This document shows positions 34,795 to 45,975 of a DNA stretch of 64,000 nucleotides, in pieces. Origin of the DNA: Sequoia sempervirens. Lineage: Eukaryota; Streptophyta; Pinopsida; Cupressales; Cupressaceae. A program made the translations under genes and the position numbers. Under the pieces are notes generated by a model, which worked only from the letters and a program-made list of their open reading frames with translations, had not been told where the DNA came from and did not search any database. Each line of letters opens with the position of its first letter. Position 1 is the stretch's first letter. The stretch covers positions 564,880,591 through 564,944,590 of the forward strand of contig VDFB02193867.1 in assembly GCA_007258455.2 (NCBI GenBank), read 5' to 3'.

Positions 34795-34803
34795 AAAAGG
34801 AGG
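34795..34803 (+). other. Polypurine tract of the plus-strand LARD-like element
   Basis: AAAAGGAGG directly before the LTR start TGTTAGTGTG. Confidence 0.8.
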
Positions 34804-35214
34804 TGTTAGTGTGAAAGAGGTGTTTTATCCAGCTAGTTCATTTCCTAGCTAGGTTCTTTTCACACCTTTTTACTTAAGTTTACTTAGGTTCCACATGGGA
34901 TATTTATCACTTTTTGTCTCATATCATAAGATTAAGACACTTGTCACAATCTTATGATATGTATCCACTTTATGTCACATATCATAAGATTAAGACACTT
35001 GTCATAATCTTATGATATCTTATCTCTCCCCTTGACCTAGATATAACCAAGGGGTTCCCTTTGTAATCTGACACCATTCATTTCAATTATCAAGCTCATA
35101 GAAGATTTGAATTCTCTTGAGAGGAATACAATTTATTCTTTCTCATCTCTTATTTTTGTATTTTCTTTCCTTCAGTCATTTGCATCTTGGGTAGGCTATT
35201 TAGAAAATCTTACA
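34804..35214 (+). repeat. 3' LTR of the plus-strand LARD-like element
   Basis: 411 bp. Relative to the 5' LTR it has a short partial duplication of the AGCTAG.TC block (34832-34860) and several substitutions. Confidence 0.88.
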
Positions 35215-35737
35215 AAAGTCACCCACTATAAGAACTTCTCTATGATGTGAGAAAGATGAAATATATTTTTTAGTGCTACAAAAGGGTCCTTACAATCTAA
35301 CATGTTCTTTTTGTAAAACAATTACACCTAGAGGGAAAAATAATATGCTACAATTTTAATATGCCTACCATTCTAAAAAAAAACCAAATGTATTACTTAT
35401 TGGTGTCTTTTTTTTCTAACTAAATGTTTTTTCCCCATTTTCTTTTATTAAGACAATTACGCTATTGTATCCCTTTCCATTAACATACACCTTCAAAAGT
35501 ATGTGTCTTTCACCATCATTGTAATGAGATTCCATGAGACATATTATATCTCTTCCATTTGAAATAAACCCTAACCCATGTCCCCTTCTCCATGGAAACG
35601 TCAACAATTCCAATACACTAGCTTCAAGTGCTCCTAGTGGGGCCTACTTGCTATTTGGCTAGGGTAAAAAGGTTCAATTAAAAAAAATACCTTTTTTCAC
35701 CCATTATTTCCTTGTTACATACTTTGTTGCCTTTGTT
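35215..35737 (-). pseudogene. LINE ORF2 endonuclease fragment (5' part)
   Basis: Immediately right of the LTR insertion, the minus strand reads HREVLIVGDF, the VGDFN motif of L1-type AP endonucleases, continued at 25612 as NVRIENEQ. The open stretch 35416-35613 (HILLKVYVNGKGYNSVIVL) probably belongs to the domain, but I cannot align it well. How far the LINE extends right of the SINE is unclear. Confidence 0.55.
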
Positions 35738-35946
35738 TGTTTGTTTGTTTTTTTTTTTAGACTGCAGAAATCGGGTTTGTATAGCATGACCCCCTATAAA
35801 CTGCAGCGCGCCTGGTAAACTTTTTAATGTGACCGGCGGCGCTGGCGCGACACGCCCTTCGGTACCACAGGACGGGGGAGACTAGAACTCGTGACCAGCC
35901 TCCTGCAATAGGAAAGACTTAGCCAACCGAGCTAGGGCCCCCGCCC
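35738..35946 (-). mobile_element. tRNA-derived SINE
   Basis: About 209 bp on the minus strand. The 5' part is tRNA-like, with an A box (TAGCTCGGTTGG, 35923-35934) and a B-box region (GGTCACGAGTTCTAGTC, 35880-35896) ending in a CCCCC acceptor-like segment. It has a GC-rich body and a terminal A-rich tail (T run 35738-35758 on the plus strand). An 18-bp target duplication TACTTTGTTGCCTTTGTT flanks it (35720-35737 and 35947-35964). The long exact duplication and poly(A) end show LINE-type retroposition and a fairly recent insertion. Confidence 0.9.
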
Positions 35947-35964
35947 TACTTTGTTGCCTTTGTT

Positions 35965-38943
35965 AATCTTGCTTTCCCTTTGTTATTGTTTTGTTATTTC
36001 ATTGTGTTTTAGGACAAAAATTTGGTGATGATGAGTTTTCCATTTTGCTAGGTCATGTCATTTTATCTTTGTCCCTTGCTACTCTCACTTTGGTAAACTC
36101 CACTCTCATTTCCTCTTTTTACAATAAAGTGAAATTTTCATCTAAAAAGAAATGAGTACCCTTGAAAAGCCTCTTTTTCTTAGAAGCTGAAATTTGTCTT
36201 CTATACTCATTAATACAACTTTGATCACTTAATTTTTCAATCCTTCTTTCTTGGTATATTTTTCCCTTCCAATGCAACTCATCTATTATAAAATCACTTG
36301 TAAGATTGTATGTATTCTCAAGTTTTCCATAATCTCTTACCCCTATAATGATTGTATTTTTTCTCTTTCATGCCTTGTCTTGTCCTCTCTTGTTTATGCT
36401 TTGCTATACTTTTCCATCAAGACTCTATCTTGCTAGTTGGTCTTTTAACTAATTGAGTCCATGATTTGACATCCTTTGATTTGATTTCCCTATTATATTA
36501 TTTTCCTCTAACCCCTAAATTTGTGCATATTGCAAGGATTGAGTTCCACCTTGAGACATTTTTAGGTCTACTAATTGTAAGTTGTCTTTTGTTTATTGTT
36601 GCATGTATTGTTGTGCTTGTTTCATGGATTATCTTTCACGCTTCCTTGTTTCCATAACCATTTTCATGATTCCACTTAATCTCTTAGCACTCTATTTTCT
36701 TTTACTAACTCTTGGTTTGACACCATGCTCTCGTGAAGCTTGTATTCACTTTCTTATTCTCTTCCCTCCATATGTTGTGCCCTATTTTTTACATTTAGCA
36801 ATTCTTGCACATATAGATTTGATGACCAAATGAGAGGAGTTGAGATTGATCTATATAAAAAAAATCTTCCAGAAGGTCCCTACCATCTATCCCTCCAACT
36901 TTTTGTGTCATATTCTTGATTGATTGAGTTTTTGACATTTGAATATGAGCCACACTATTCCCCTTTTTCACCTATTTTATTTTGAGTTGTTATAGTTTCA
37001 CTTAAGATAATCTATGTTTTAAAATACCATGGTATTGTTTTTCATTTACCAACACTCGTTTTCCACTTTTATCTAATAAAGCAATTTCTCTTTACCTTGA
37101 ATGCTTAGGCTCCAAAAAACCAATAATTTAATTTTTCATTTTCAAATATGATTGATGTATGATTTCCACTAAAAATACCATATAAAAAAGATGGAAAAGA
37201 AAAAGAACAAAAATAACATGGAGGAAAAGATATCAACTGACCTGAACCAATCGCTAATAAATGTTTAAAGGAAAATAAAAATTTCCAAAAACTAAGTGAG
37301 ATGGGAATAACAATGAATGAGTAAATGTAATCAAATATATTAATAGAGTCCACAAGATTAAAGTGGTTTATGGGATCATGAGTAGTAATAAAAGAATAAT
37401 ATGTAAATTTAGGTCTAAGACACAAGAGCATCAAAACTTAATGAAGTTTGTAGATTCTTTATAATGTTGAATTTTTCTACTAAAAGAGTTTGCAATTTTA
37501 ATATCTAACCTCACCTACTCAAACAAGGAATTATGTGTCAATAACTCCATGGTATAGTGCCATTATGTTTCCACTATGCCCTTTGTGAGGCCCCTCCTTT
37601 TGTGACCTTTTTGACTCTATGCTATTTTGATAGTATAATGACTCTTGAGTGATGGTTTCTTGATTTCTTATGTTTGGATATTACTAAATGAGTATTATGG
37701 ATGTTGGTTTTGTTTTCATAGAAACAATTGGTATCATTATGATTATATGGATTGGTTCGATTCTTATTGTCATGATTAGATGATGGATTTTAGGTTGAAT
37801 AATGTTATTTTATGGATACAGTGTGATAGCAAACAATTTCTTTATGTGAAATACAAATATGAGGCTATCAAGATAAGATTTAAATGGATTAAATTATGTT
37901 CATTTGTGGGGCTTCACAAAGTATTCAATTTCAATGTGATTTAGTGAATAATTATTATAGACATAGATTGTGGAAAGTGATAGGATAATTGATTTAAGAT
38001 ATTATGTTTGTATGCTAGAATTTGGTTATTAATGCTTTGACTATGATGATTTCTTATAACATACTAATATATGTGCATCAAGTGTGCAAGTGAAGTGTCA
38101 ATGAAAATTTGGGGATACATAGCAATTCCAAATTGTGTCCTTACCAAAGCACTCGATTTTAATTCATTTGGAGGATTAAGATCATATGTTATATGTGTGA
38201 TTTTGTGATGTGAATATGTTGTATTGTAAAGTCTAATGTGTCTTATAGTGTAAATTCTTTTGTTTGTAAGAAAAAATATTATTATTGTTCTTTTGTAAGT
38301 TGTTTCATAGTGTTTTCTTTTAATGAATTTTATGAGGGTTTTAAGTGGGTTAATCAAGTTATTATATTCAAAATTTAACCCTAAGTGTTAGGTATAAGGG
38401 AAAGGGGTATTTTAAACCTTAAAAATACTTTTTGAAATGTTTTTAGGCACCTTAAACTTACCATTCCAAAAAATAACAAAAATGGGAAGTTATTTAGTTG
38501 TGGCCTAGGTAGTTAGAGAGAGAAAGTTTTCTCCTTTTTTATTTATGCTCCTTACTCGAGGTTGGAGAATGATTTTTCTCTTTTGGTTGTTTTTTTTTTG
38601 GAGAAAAAAATTATAGGTTGGAGAGGAGAGAAGGAAGAGTAGAGAGGAAGGCTTGGAAAGAAGAATGAAGCTTGAAGGGACTTCAACAGATTCTACCAAG
38701 TTTGGGAAGGTTTTTAAAGTAGGATCCAAACCATTTTTATAGATATTGTAATGCTTGTACAATGCTTGTTATTTGAGTGTCTTTGGTTTGTGTGTTTATT
38801 GTGGAAATTGTGAATTTCTTTTATGAAATTATGTTATGTCCATGGGGTAAAATTATTGCATAAGTTGTAACATTATCTTTTAAATGATTCTTGTGTGGAG
38901 TAGACATTCTCTCATGAGAGATAGGTCCTCCATGTGATAAGGT
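35965..38943. other. AT-rich sequence, no gene recognised
   Basis: Many short open stretches occur on both strands, all hydrophobic and of low complexity. No LTR pair, TIR or RNA gene was found. The first few hundred bases may be 5' LINE sequence. Confidence 0.5.
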
Positions 38944-39385
38944 TGTTAGAAATCTAAAATATATTGAATAACCCAAGGAACTTCATAAGATAAATTCAAA
39001 GATACATTTAAATTGTAAAAACATAAACAATGTAAACCAAAACTCTGAGAGATATGCAATGTCAGGATGAGCAAAATTACATTAAGCATTTTCAAGATGA
39101 AAAATGCAAGCTAGGTAGTGAGTTTATATAGAACTAAGGAGAAGATGGAGGTGGAAAATCAACCAATAGGAATTGATCACCAATAACCACCAACATAAAA
39201 TAAAATGATAAAAATTAAATACTCCACCCTTAAAGGGTGGAGACACCTAATCACTTTATGTCTTAGTTATTAAATAATAAAAACACTTTATTATCCTAAT
39301 ATAACTTAATAAAAGTGCAAGAAAAACCTATTACTAAGGGAAAATGAATTATCCCACTAAGAAAATAAAAACCTACACTATTGCA
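38944..39385 (-). repeat. 3' LTR of the older Copia
   Basis: It runs TGTTAGAAATC to CTATTGCA on the plus strand, about 442 bp. A minus-strand TATA-like box (CTATATAAACTC) lies near 39125-39137. The right boundary adjoins GCTTGGGG (minus strand). With no second copy in the window, the ends are inferred from TG/CA and the polypurine tract. Confidence 0.6.
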
Positions 39386-40302
39386 CCCCAAGCAAAACTC
39401 ACAAATGAAGGAAATTGCTCTCAGTGAAGGGTTTGGTGAAGATGTCTATAGTTTGATATGATGTCAGACAATACTTAAGATCAATGATCTATGCATGAAT
39501 CAACTCCTGAATGTAGTGCATGTGGATCTTTATGTATTTGGTTTGTTGATGATAGATTGGATTGCAAGAGATTTGAATCACACTTTAGTTGTCACAATAG
39601 ATGATTGTGGGATTCTAGAAGGATATGCCAAACTTAGTGAGAATGTTATGAAGCCAAATGGCCTCAGTAGTAGCATTAACCACTCCTCGATAATCAACCT
39701 TTGTAGATGAAAGAATAATAGTAGACTATTTCTTGCTTGACCAACAAACTGTATTAGAACCAAGGGAGAAGCAATACCTTGAAGTATACTTACGGTCTTG
39801 AGAATCACTTACCCAATCTAAATTTGCATGGCCCACCAAGTGAAAATCTACACCTGTTGCATAATGAATCCCATAATTGTGAGTACCCTTGATGTAGTGA
39901 AGAATCCACTTAGTTGTTTTCTAGTGTAGCTCATGTGGATCCTACATGGATCAAGAGACCATGCCTATAGCATATGAAATGTCAAGTCTTGTGTGAGTCA
40001 AATAGATGAGACTACCAACAAGTTGTCGATACAAAGTGCCATCCACCAAAGGTGAAGAACACTTAGCCTCAAGTTTGACGTATAAAAAGAATGGAGTCGA
40101 TACAGGATTACAATCAACCATGTGAAACTTGTGGAGTGTATCAAGTGCATACTTAGGTTGTGCAATAGAGATAGCTAAAGAATATTGAATCACAATACCC
40201 AAGAAGTAGTGCAATAAGCCCAAGTCTAACATCAAAAAGTAGTCATGAAGGGTCATTTTCACTACCCAAATGGTGGATGAGTGACTTCATGTAATCAACA
40301 AG
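39386..40302 (-). pseudogene. Older Copia RT C-terminus and RNase H
   Basis: The open stretch 39951-40262 gives LLHYFLGIVIQYS ... YALDTLHKFHMVDCNPVSTPF ... YRQLVGSLIYLTHTRLDISYAIG, the standard Copia connection region. Further left, through stops, come HLVGHANLDWVSDSQDRK, the RNase H block YCDN, the KYIKIHMHYI motif and DIFTKPF. It continues, across the younger Copia, with 45264-45975. Confidence 0.85.
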
Positions 40303-40307
40303 TAATT

Positions 40308-40717
40308 TGTTAGGGTTAAAAAGGTACATATCTAACAATTAAATGTAGATTTAATTAATAAACAAAGAAACTAAAACATACACAAAATAAATTATAACAC
40401 AGAGAATTTAACTTGGTTCACCCAATCTGGGCTACATCCACCAAACTGCAACCATCCAATAATTTTATTATCTAGTGCAAAACCTATTACAATCTTGTGA
40501 ATAATCACGTTTTTCATCATACTATAACACCCATCTGAACCCCTTTTTAACAAGCTTAGAAGCTTCCAGATTTTGAGTTCTACAAAATCGAATTTTTCTT
40601 TTTTCGTTGATTTTTCCCTTTTTCGGCAATGACACAAAAAAGTAGGAGGAAAATGCTGGGGTGTACAGTATACCATGGGCTATACAGTATAGCATGATCA
40701 GTCGCCACATACCAACA
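40308..40717 (-). repeat. 3' LTR of the younger Copia
   Basis: It runs TGTTAGGGTT to CATACCAACA on the plus strand. It differs from the 5' LTR by substitutions and small indels. Confidence 0.92.
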
Positions 40718-40732
40718 ATCTCCCACTTGGAG
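40718..40732 (-). other. Polypurine tract of the younger Copia
   Basis: AAGTGGGAGATTG on the minus strand before the LTR start TGTTGGTATG. Confidence 0.85.
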
Positions 40733-41635
40733 ACTAATCAAGCTCCACACCAACAAAATCTCCCACTTGGAGACTGATCCTAGACAACACTACTGCAATT
40801 ACAACTCCCACTGGAAATTAGTACCTTGGACCTTGCTGCTCTATTATACTTGAATTCAACCTTGAAGGCCAACTGAAGTTGAAGAGGATCTCAACTACTC
40901 CCTTGTCACTGCCTTTGTAAACATATCCACTAGATTGACACCTGTATGTATCTTGTCCAACTTGACCTATCCATCCTCCAACACTGACCGAATGAAATGA
41001 TATCTCAACTATATGTGTTTTGTTTTAGAATGCAAGGCATAATTCTTTGCAAGATGTATAGCACTCTGGCTATATGTAAACAAGTAATTTCTAGCCTATT
41101 GTTTTCCCAACTCATCCATCAAAATTTGCATCTATATCATCTCCTTTGCCACCTCTGTTGCAGCAACATACTCTGTCTTTGTGGTGGATAAAACAACCAC
41201 CTTCTACAATTGAGAAATCCAACTCATTGTTGTCCCACCAACTGTAAATATATAACCTATGGTACTCCGCTTGGTATCTATATCCCCTGCCAAATCTGAG
41301 TCAACATAGCCTTTTAAATTAGTATTAGAGCCCTAAAAACATAAATAATTATTGGATGTACCTCTCAAGTACCCGAGAATCCATTTTACCGCATTCCAAT
41401 GCTCAACTCCGGGATGACTCAAATACCTACTAACAACTCCTATAGCATGTGCAATATCCGGTCTCGTGCATACCTTGGCATACATTAAGCTGCCTATAGC
41501 TGAAGTATATGGTACCTTGGACATTTTTTCTTCCTCCTCTTGTGTCTTTGGACACATATCCTTAGTCAATTTAACATGACTGGGAAAAGGTGTACTGACA
41601 GCTTTTGCATTCTCCATATGAAATCTCTGCAACAC
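40733..41635 (-). pseudogene. Younger Copia RT end and RNase H
   Basis: The open stretch 41333-41635 carries MLQRFHMENAKAVSTPF, SAIGSLMYAKVCTRPDIAHAIGVVSRYLSHPG and VKWILGYLRGT. It continues through a TAG near 41336 with GYVDSDLAGD, KRSTIGYIF and later VDMFTK, the Copia RNase H. A frameshift relative to the upstream RT lies at the T run near 41661-41670. Several in-frame stops follow to the left. Confidence 0.85.
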
Positions 41636-42441
41636 CTTTTCAACATAATTAGCTTGAGATAATTTTTTTTTCTTCTATTTTTCCTATCTCTACAAATTTT
41701 CATACCAAGGATTTGCTTTGCTGCCCTCAAATCCTTCATTGCAAAATATTTTGCTAACTGTTGTTTTAACTCACTTATGTGATCCATGTTAGACCCTGCT
41801 ACAAGCATGTCATCAACATATAAACATAAAATAATGTAGCTGCCATTATCCAACCTCTTAAAATAAACACAATGGTCAGAGTTACATCGGCTATAGCCTT
41901 GCTCAGCCATAAAACTATCAATTTTCAAGTACCATTGTCGAGGTGCTTGATTCAAGCCATATAAAATTTTCTTCAATCTGCACACTAGTTTCTCTTTACC
42001 TTTGACCTCAAGTCCTTGTGGCTGTTCCATATATATGTCCTCTTCCAAATCACCATGGAGAAAGGATGTTTTAACATCAAGTTGTTCTAAATGCAAATCT
42101 TCAGCAGCCACAATACTTAAAACAATACGAATAGAAGTCATTTTAACAATTGAAGAAAAGATCTCATCAAAATCAATACCCTTTTTCTGTGCAAATCCCT
42201 TTACAACTAATCTGGCTTTAAATCTTTTCTTACCTCCATCCTCATCTTTCAGGCTATAAACCCATTTGTTTGGTAAAGCCTCTTTACCTACAGGCAACTT
42301 GCGTAATTCCCAAGTCTGATTTTTCAGCAAGGAGTCCATTTCTTCTTCCATTCCATGCTCCCACTGAACCTTGGTATCCACCTGCATAGCTTCATCATAA
42401 TATTCTGGTACACCAGCATCAGTTAACAAAATAGTATACAA
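41566..42441 (-). pseudogene. Younger Copia reverse transcriptase
   Basis: A 291-codon open stretch holding almost the whole polymerase: ALPNKWVYSLKDE, RFKARLVVKGFAQKKGIDF (the usual KARLVAKGF block), VLSIVAAEDLHLEQLDVKTSFLHGDLEEDIYMEQP, LYGLNQAPRQWY and the catalytic YVDDMLVAG intact. It ends by running out of frame in an A-rich stretch (KNRRKKN), where the T run on the plus strand has probably changed length. Otherwise this is the best preserved Copia domain in the window. Confidence 0.9.
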
Positions 42442-42603
42442 AGAGGGAGAGAATATTTTTGGAGGTCTACTTATCCTTCAAGAACATCTAACAGGAGTTT
42501 GTGGTATTTGTTATTGCTGTTGTTGCTCAACATGAGGAATCACTGAAACATCATTCTTTGGAATATCATCCAATACTGCATAATCATTTTCTTTCTTCTC
42601 ATG

Positions 42604-43502
42604 CTACAACAATAGATCTTTGTACAAAAATTTCTCATTGAATATGACATCCTTTCTTCTCACAATTTTTTGATTTTCAAAATCCCAAAGCCTATAACCA
42701 AATTCATCAATGCCATATCTAACAAATATACATTTCTTTAATTTTGCATCAAGCTTGGTTCTATTTTCAGAATCTACATGTGCAAATGCTTCACAACCGA
42801 AGGTTTTGAGAAAAGAATAATTCACCTCTTACCTTTCCATGCTTCCTCTGGAATACCACAAGCCAAAGGATTAGAGGGACCTCTATTAATTAAATAAACA
42901 ACAGTGTTTACAGTCTCTACCCATAATTTTGAAGGCAACCCAACATGCAATATCATAGTTTGTGCACACTCCATTATTGTTCTGTTCATGCACTCAACCA
43001 CTCCATTTTCCTGTGGAGTCCTTGGAACCGTTTTCTACCTATGAATACCATTAGAGGAACAATAATCTTCAAACTCTTTGCTACAATACTCACCACCATT
43101 ATCAGATCTGAGACATTTTATCTTTTTACCCATCTCATTCTCAACTAAACTTCTCCATTTTTTAAAAGTTTCAAATACATTAGATTTCTGCCTAAGGAAA
43201 TAAATCCATACCTTCCTAGTTGCACCGTCAATGAGTGTAACATAATATAGAGAGCCACCGAGAGAAGATACCTGAGCTGGTCCCCATACATCCATATGCA
43301 CAAGCTCCAATTTCTCATCTTTCTTTTGCTTCCCATCCTTGAGAAAACTTACTCTCTTTTGTTTTCCATACACACAACTTTCACAAAAATCTATATTAAC
43401 ACATTTTAGACTTGGTAAAACATTATTTGAATGAATTACTTTCATACCTTTTGCACTCTTATGCCCAAGTCTATTATGCCACAGTGCTGGTGTAGAGTCC
43501 AC
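42604..43502 (-). pseudogene. Younger Copia integrase
   Basis: 43035-43502 starts with the GAG-pre-integrase zinc motif (LWHNRLGHKSAKGM ... CESCVYGKQKR). It continues into the catalytic core with HMDVWGPAQV and LRSDNGGEY, then a TAG at 43035-43037 where Gln is expected. In the continuing frame, PQENGVVE supplies the catalytic Glu. The C-terminal part lies at 42604-42825 (FLKTFGCEAFAHVDSENRTKLDAK ... GYRLWDFENQKIVRRKDVIFNE), after a frame change. The catalytic triad is present but the frame is broken. Confidence 0.88.
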
Positions 43503-43526
43503 ATCAACTATATGATCTTCTACCTA

Positions 43527-44126
43527 CTAAACTACAACAATTATTCCTGAACATTGACCTTTTTCCATAACAATTAAAGTAGAAGGAACAATATGACCTA
43601 CACAAAGATATAAGGTGCCTACTTTCACACCTTTTGCTACCACTAAGGCACCCTTTGTGACCTTCCAATTTTCATCACTAAATGTAACAACACAACCTTC
43701 ATCATCTAGTTGCCCTGCTGAAATTAAATTTCTGCTTAACTTTGGAACATGCCTTACCTCACATAGTAGCCAATCATTCCCATTCTGCAACTTAATCTTG
43801 ATTCTTCCCTTTCCAACAATCTGACAGGGTTCGTTATCTCCTAAATAAACCATCCCAAAATCCCCTTGGACATAATCAAGAAAATAACTTCTATGGGGGG
43901 TAGCATGAAATGAAGCCCCTGAATTTAACACCCAAGAATCATCAAAATTATCAAGGGAAAGAATCAAAGCGTCCTCATCAGATTTATTACTTACCACATT
44001 TGCCTCTTTACTTCCTTCCTTTTTGTCTCCTTTATTTTTTTGAGACCAACAATCTTTCTTCAAATGACCTGGCTTACCACAGTACCAACAATCCCTCTTG
44101 TCTCTAGATTGGGACCTTTTGTCCTT
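43527..44126 (-). pseudogene. Younger Copia zinc knuckle and protease, catalytic Asp lost
   Basis: The CCHC knuckle reads CWYCGKPGHLKKDC (about 44051-44092). The protease follows with SWVLNSGASFHATPHR, where Copia proteases have DSGAS: the codon is AAT instead of GAT, a G-to-A change that removes the catalytic aspartate. It continues VYLGDNEPCQIVGKGRIKI, LCEVRHVPKLSRNLISAGQLDDEGC, typical of the family. Even with an open frame, this protease would be dead. Confidence 0.88.
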
Positions 44127-44801
44127 TTATTTTCCTTGTGACTTCCCACAATTTCCATAATTGTTTTCTCTCTCCTTTGTTCTTCCCCTGCTTTCTGTAT
44201 TCAAAACACCACCTGATGTGGATGTTCCACCTAAGCTTTTCCTACGAATTTCCTCTCTCAAAATAACACCAACATCATCAAATTTCAATGTATTTGAACT
44301 AGAAATAGAATTGCTAATAGCCATTACCAAGCTATTCCAGCTTTCAGGCAAAGAACATAGAATCAAAAGAGCCCTAACTTCTTCATCAAAGTTTACTTTT
44401 ACATAAGTTAATTGACTGGTGGCTATATTAAAATCATTCAAATGATTAGTAACTGACCCATTTTCTACCATTTTCATATTAAATAAATGCTTCATAAGAA
44501 ATACCTTATTCGAAGCAAAAGACTTTTCATATAACTTCGCTAGGGTTTCCATCAACTCTTGAGTTGTCTTTGCTTTTGTAATATTGAACACCACTGATTG
44601 TGCCAGGCATAAACGAATACTGCCAAGAGCCTTTCTATCCAAAATCTCCTAGTCCTCATCAGACATTACTTGGGGTTTCTTGGTTTTCCCTTCCACTGGC
44701 CACCATAAATCCTTTTGATAGAGATAGTCCTCCATCTACATCTTTCATAACTAATAGTTCTGCCCATTAAAGTTCTCAACCTTCTTACCATTATCTGCCA
44801 T
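44127..44801 (-). pseudogene. Younger Copia Gag
   Basis: The ATG at 44799-44801 is about 55 bases from the PBS and begins MADNGKKVENFNGQNY. It is followed by stops at the positions of expected Trp/Gln codons (TAG, TGA, TAG). The open part 44127-44642 has DRKALGSIRLCLAQSVVFNI, the UBN2-type core TTQELMETLAKLYEKSFASNKVFLMK ... SVTNHLNDFN and LLILCSLPESWNSLV, then a basic Gly/Arg tail. All disabling codons near the start fit G-to-A or C-to-T changes. Confidence 0.88.
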
Positions 44802-44854
44802 TACTCCCACTCAACCATGAGACCTTCCTACAGAAAATAATCGAAAGACAACCC

Positions 44855-44866
44855 GCTCTGATACCA
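44855..44866 (-). other. PBS of the younger Copia
   Basis: TGGTATCAGAGC on the minus strand, a perfect initiator tRNA-Met match, two bases from the LTR. Confidence 0.92.
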
Positions 44867-44868
44867 CT

Positions 44869-45263
44869 TGTTAGGGTTAGAAAGACAGATATCTAACAAT
44901 TAAATGCATGTTTAATTAATAAATAGAGAAACTAAAACACACACAAAATAAATTATAACACAGAGAATTTAACGTGGTTCACCCAATCTAGGCTACATCC
45001 ACCAAACCGTAACCATCCAATAATTTTATTATCTAATGAAAAACCTATTACAATCTTGCGAATAATCGTGTAACACCCATCCGAACCCCTTTTTAACAAG
45101 CTTAGAAGCTTCCAGATTTTGGGTTCTACAAAATCAGATTTTTCTTTTTTCGTTGATTTTTCCCTTTTTTGGTGATGTTGCGAAAAAGTAGGAGGAAAAT
45201 GTTGGGGTGTACAGTATACCATGGGCTATATACTATAACATGATCAGTCGCCACATACCAACA
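44869..45263 (-). repeat. 5' LTR of the younger Copia
   Basis: 395 bp, homologous to 40308-40717. The right flank TAATC (45264-45268) is the target duplication. Confidence 0.92.
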
Positions 45264-45975
45264 TAATCGACATAGAGAACTAGGAAGGTGTGAGTATCAT
45301 CGTGCTGCATAATATAGACATTAGGATTAGAATGACATTGATTGAACCTAACTTTTAGAATTAAGGAATCCATCTTGGCATACCAAGCCAAAGGGGCTTG
45401 TTTGAGGCCATAGAGATACTTCCAAAGATGACACACAAGCGAAGGATCTTGAATGAACCCTTGTGATTGCTCCATGTATATCTCCTAAAAATCACTATGA
45501 AGAAAGCACTTTTCACATCCATTTGATGAACTTCCCATCTATGTATTGTAGCGATAGTAAGGACAACTCAAATGGAATTCATTTTGGTGAATGGTAAAAA
45601 AGTTTCAGAGTAGTCAATCTTGAGAACCTAGAAGAATCCTTTGGCAACCAAGCAAGCCTTATACTTCTCAACTGACCCATCTACTATAAATTTTGTTTGA
45701 TAGATCCACTTGCATCAAATAAGTTTCCTTCCCTTAGGAAGTGGGACAAGATCCCAAGTGTGGTTCCTCTCCAAGGAATTGAACTCTTCTTGCATTGTTA
45801 TATCCCACTCTGGGACACTAGAAGCTTATCGAAAGGACTCTAGATCAAAAGTGTGGTAAGAAAGAGATGTGGAGCCTCCTAAAATTATGATTGGGTTCTT
45901 CTATGATCTAAAGGATCTCCTACCCAATCCCATATTGACTACAATGTTTGATGAGCCAAAAGAGGCCCTACAACT
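45264..45975 (-). pseudogene. Older Copia reverse transcriptase, N-terminal and central part
   Basis: Reading right to left: EEFNSLERNHTWDLVPLPKGRK, YKACLVAKGF, IHRWEVHQMDVKSAFF, LYGLKQAPLAWYAKMDSLI and FLVLYVDY, at which point the younger Copia is inserted. The YVDD box already reads YVDY when the flanks are compared. Stops and frameshifts are frequent. The frame resumes at 40302. Confidence 0.85.

Larger units (their letters stand above)
25613..35214 (+). mobile_element. Plus-strand non-autonomous LTR element (LARD-like) with nested insertions
   Basis: The LTRs are 25613-26020 and 34804-35214, in direct orientation, sharing TGTGAAAG.GGT, the AGCTAGGTTCTTTTCACACC block and the ending AAATCTTACA. 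The PBS lies at 26021-26032 and the polypurine tract at 34795-34803. After removing the nested minus-strand element (28249-34534 plus one TSD copy), the internal sequence is about 2.5 kb and holds no gag, protease, RT or integrase, so the element must have moved with proteins from elsewhere. The right flank AAAGT matches a mutated left flank AATAT. Removing the whole insertion restores the LINE endonuclease frame VGDF/NVRIENEQ, which fixes the insertion point. Confidence 0.88.
40308..45263 (-). mobile_element. Younger Copia element, full length but defective
   Basis: A 4,956-bp minus-strand Ty1/Copia element with LTRs of 410 and 395 bp. The PBS (44855-44866) is a perfect initiator tRNA-Met match, and the polypurine tract is the classic AAGTGGGAGAT. 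The target duplication is TAATT/TAATC (one base changed). Domain order is Gag, CCHC, protease, integrase, RT, RNase H, as in Copia. It sits inside the RT catalytic motif of the older Copia. Stops and frameshifts occur in most domains, and the protease catalytic Asp is changed to Asn. Confidence 0.93.
38944..45975 (-). mobile_element. Older Copia element, 5'-truncated and interrupted
   Basis: On the minus strand, a 3' LTR (38944-39385) is preceded by a polypurine-like GCTTGGGG, RNase H (39386-40302) and, across the younger Copia, reverse transcriptase (45264-45975). No 5' LTR, gag or integrase is visible to the right of 45.98 kb, so its 5' half is lost or unrecognisable. Numerous stops mark it as old. 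Confidence 0.8.

Noticed and set aside
35880..35946. tRNA gene
   Set aside because: The A/B-box sequence is the head of a SINE: it lacks a proper cloverleaf, continues into a GC-rich body and poly(A), and is flanked by an 18-bp duplication.
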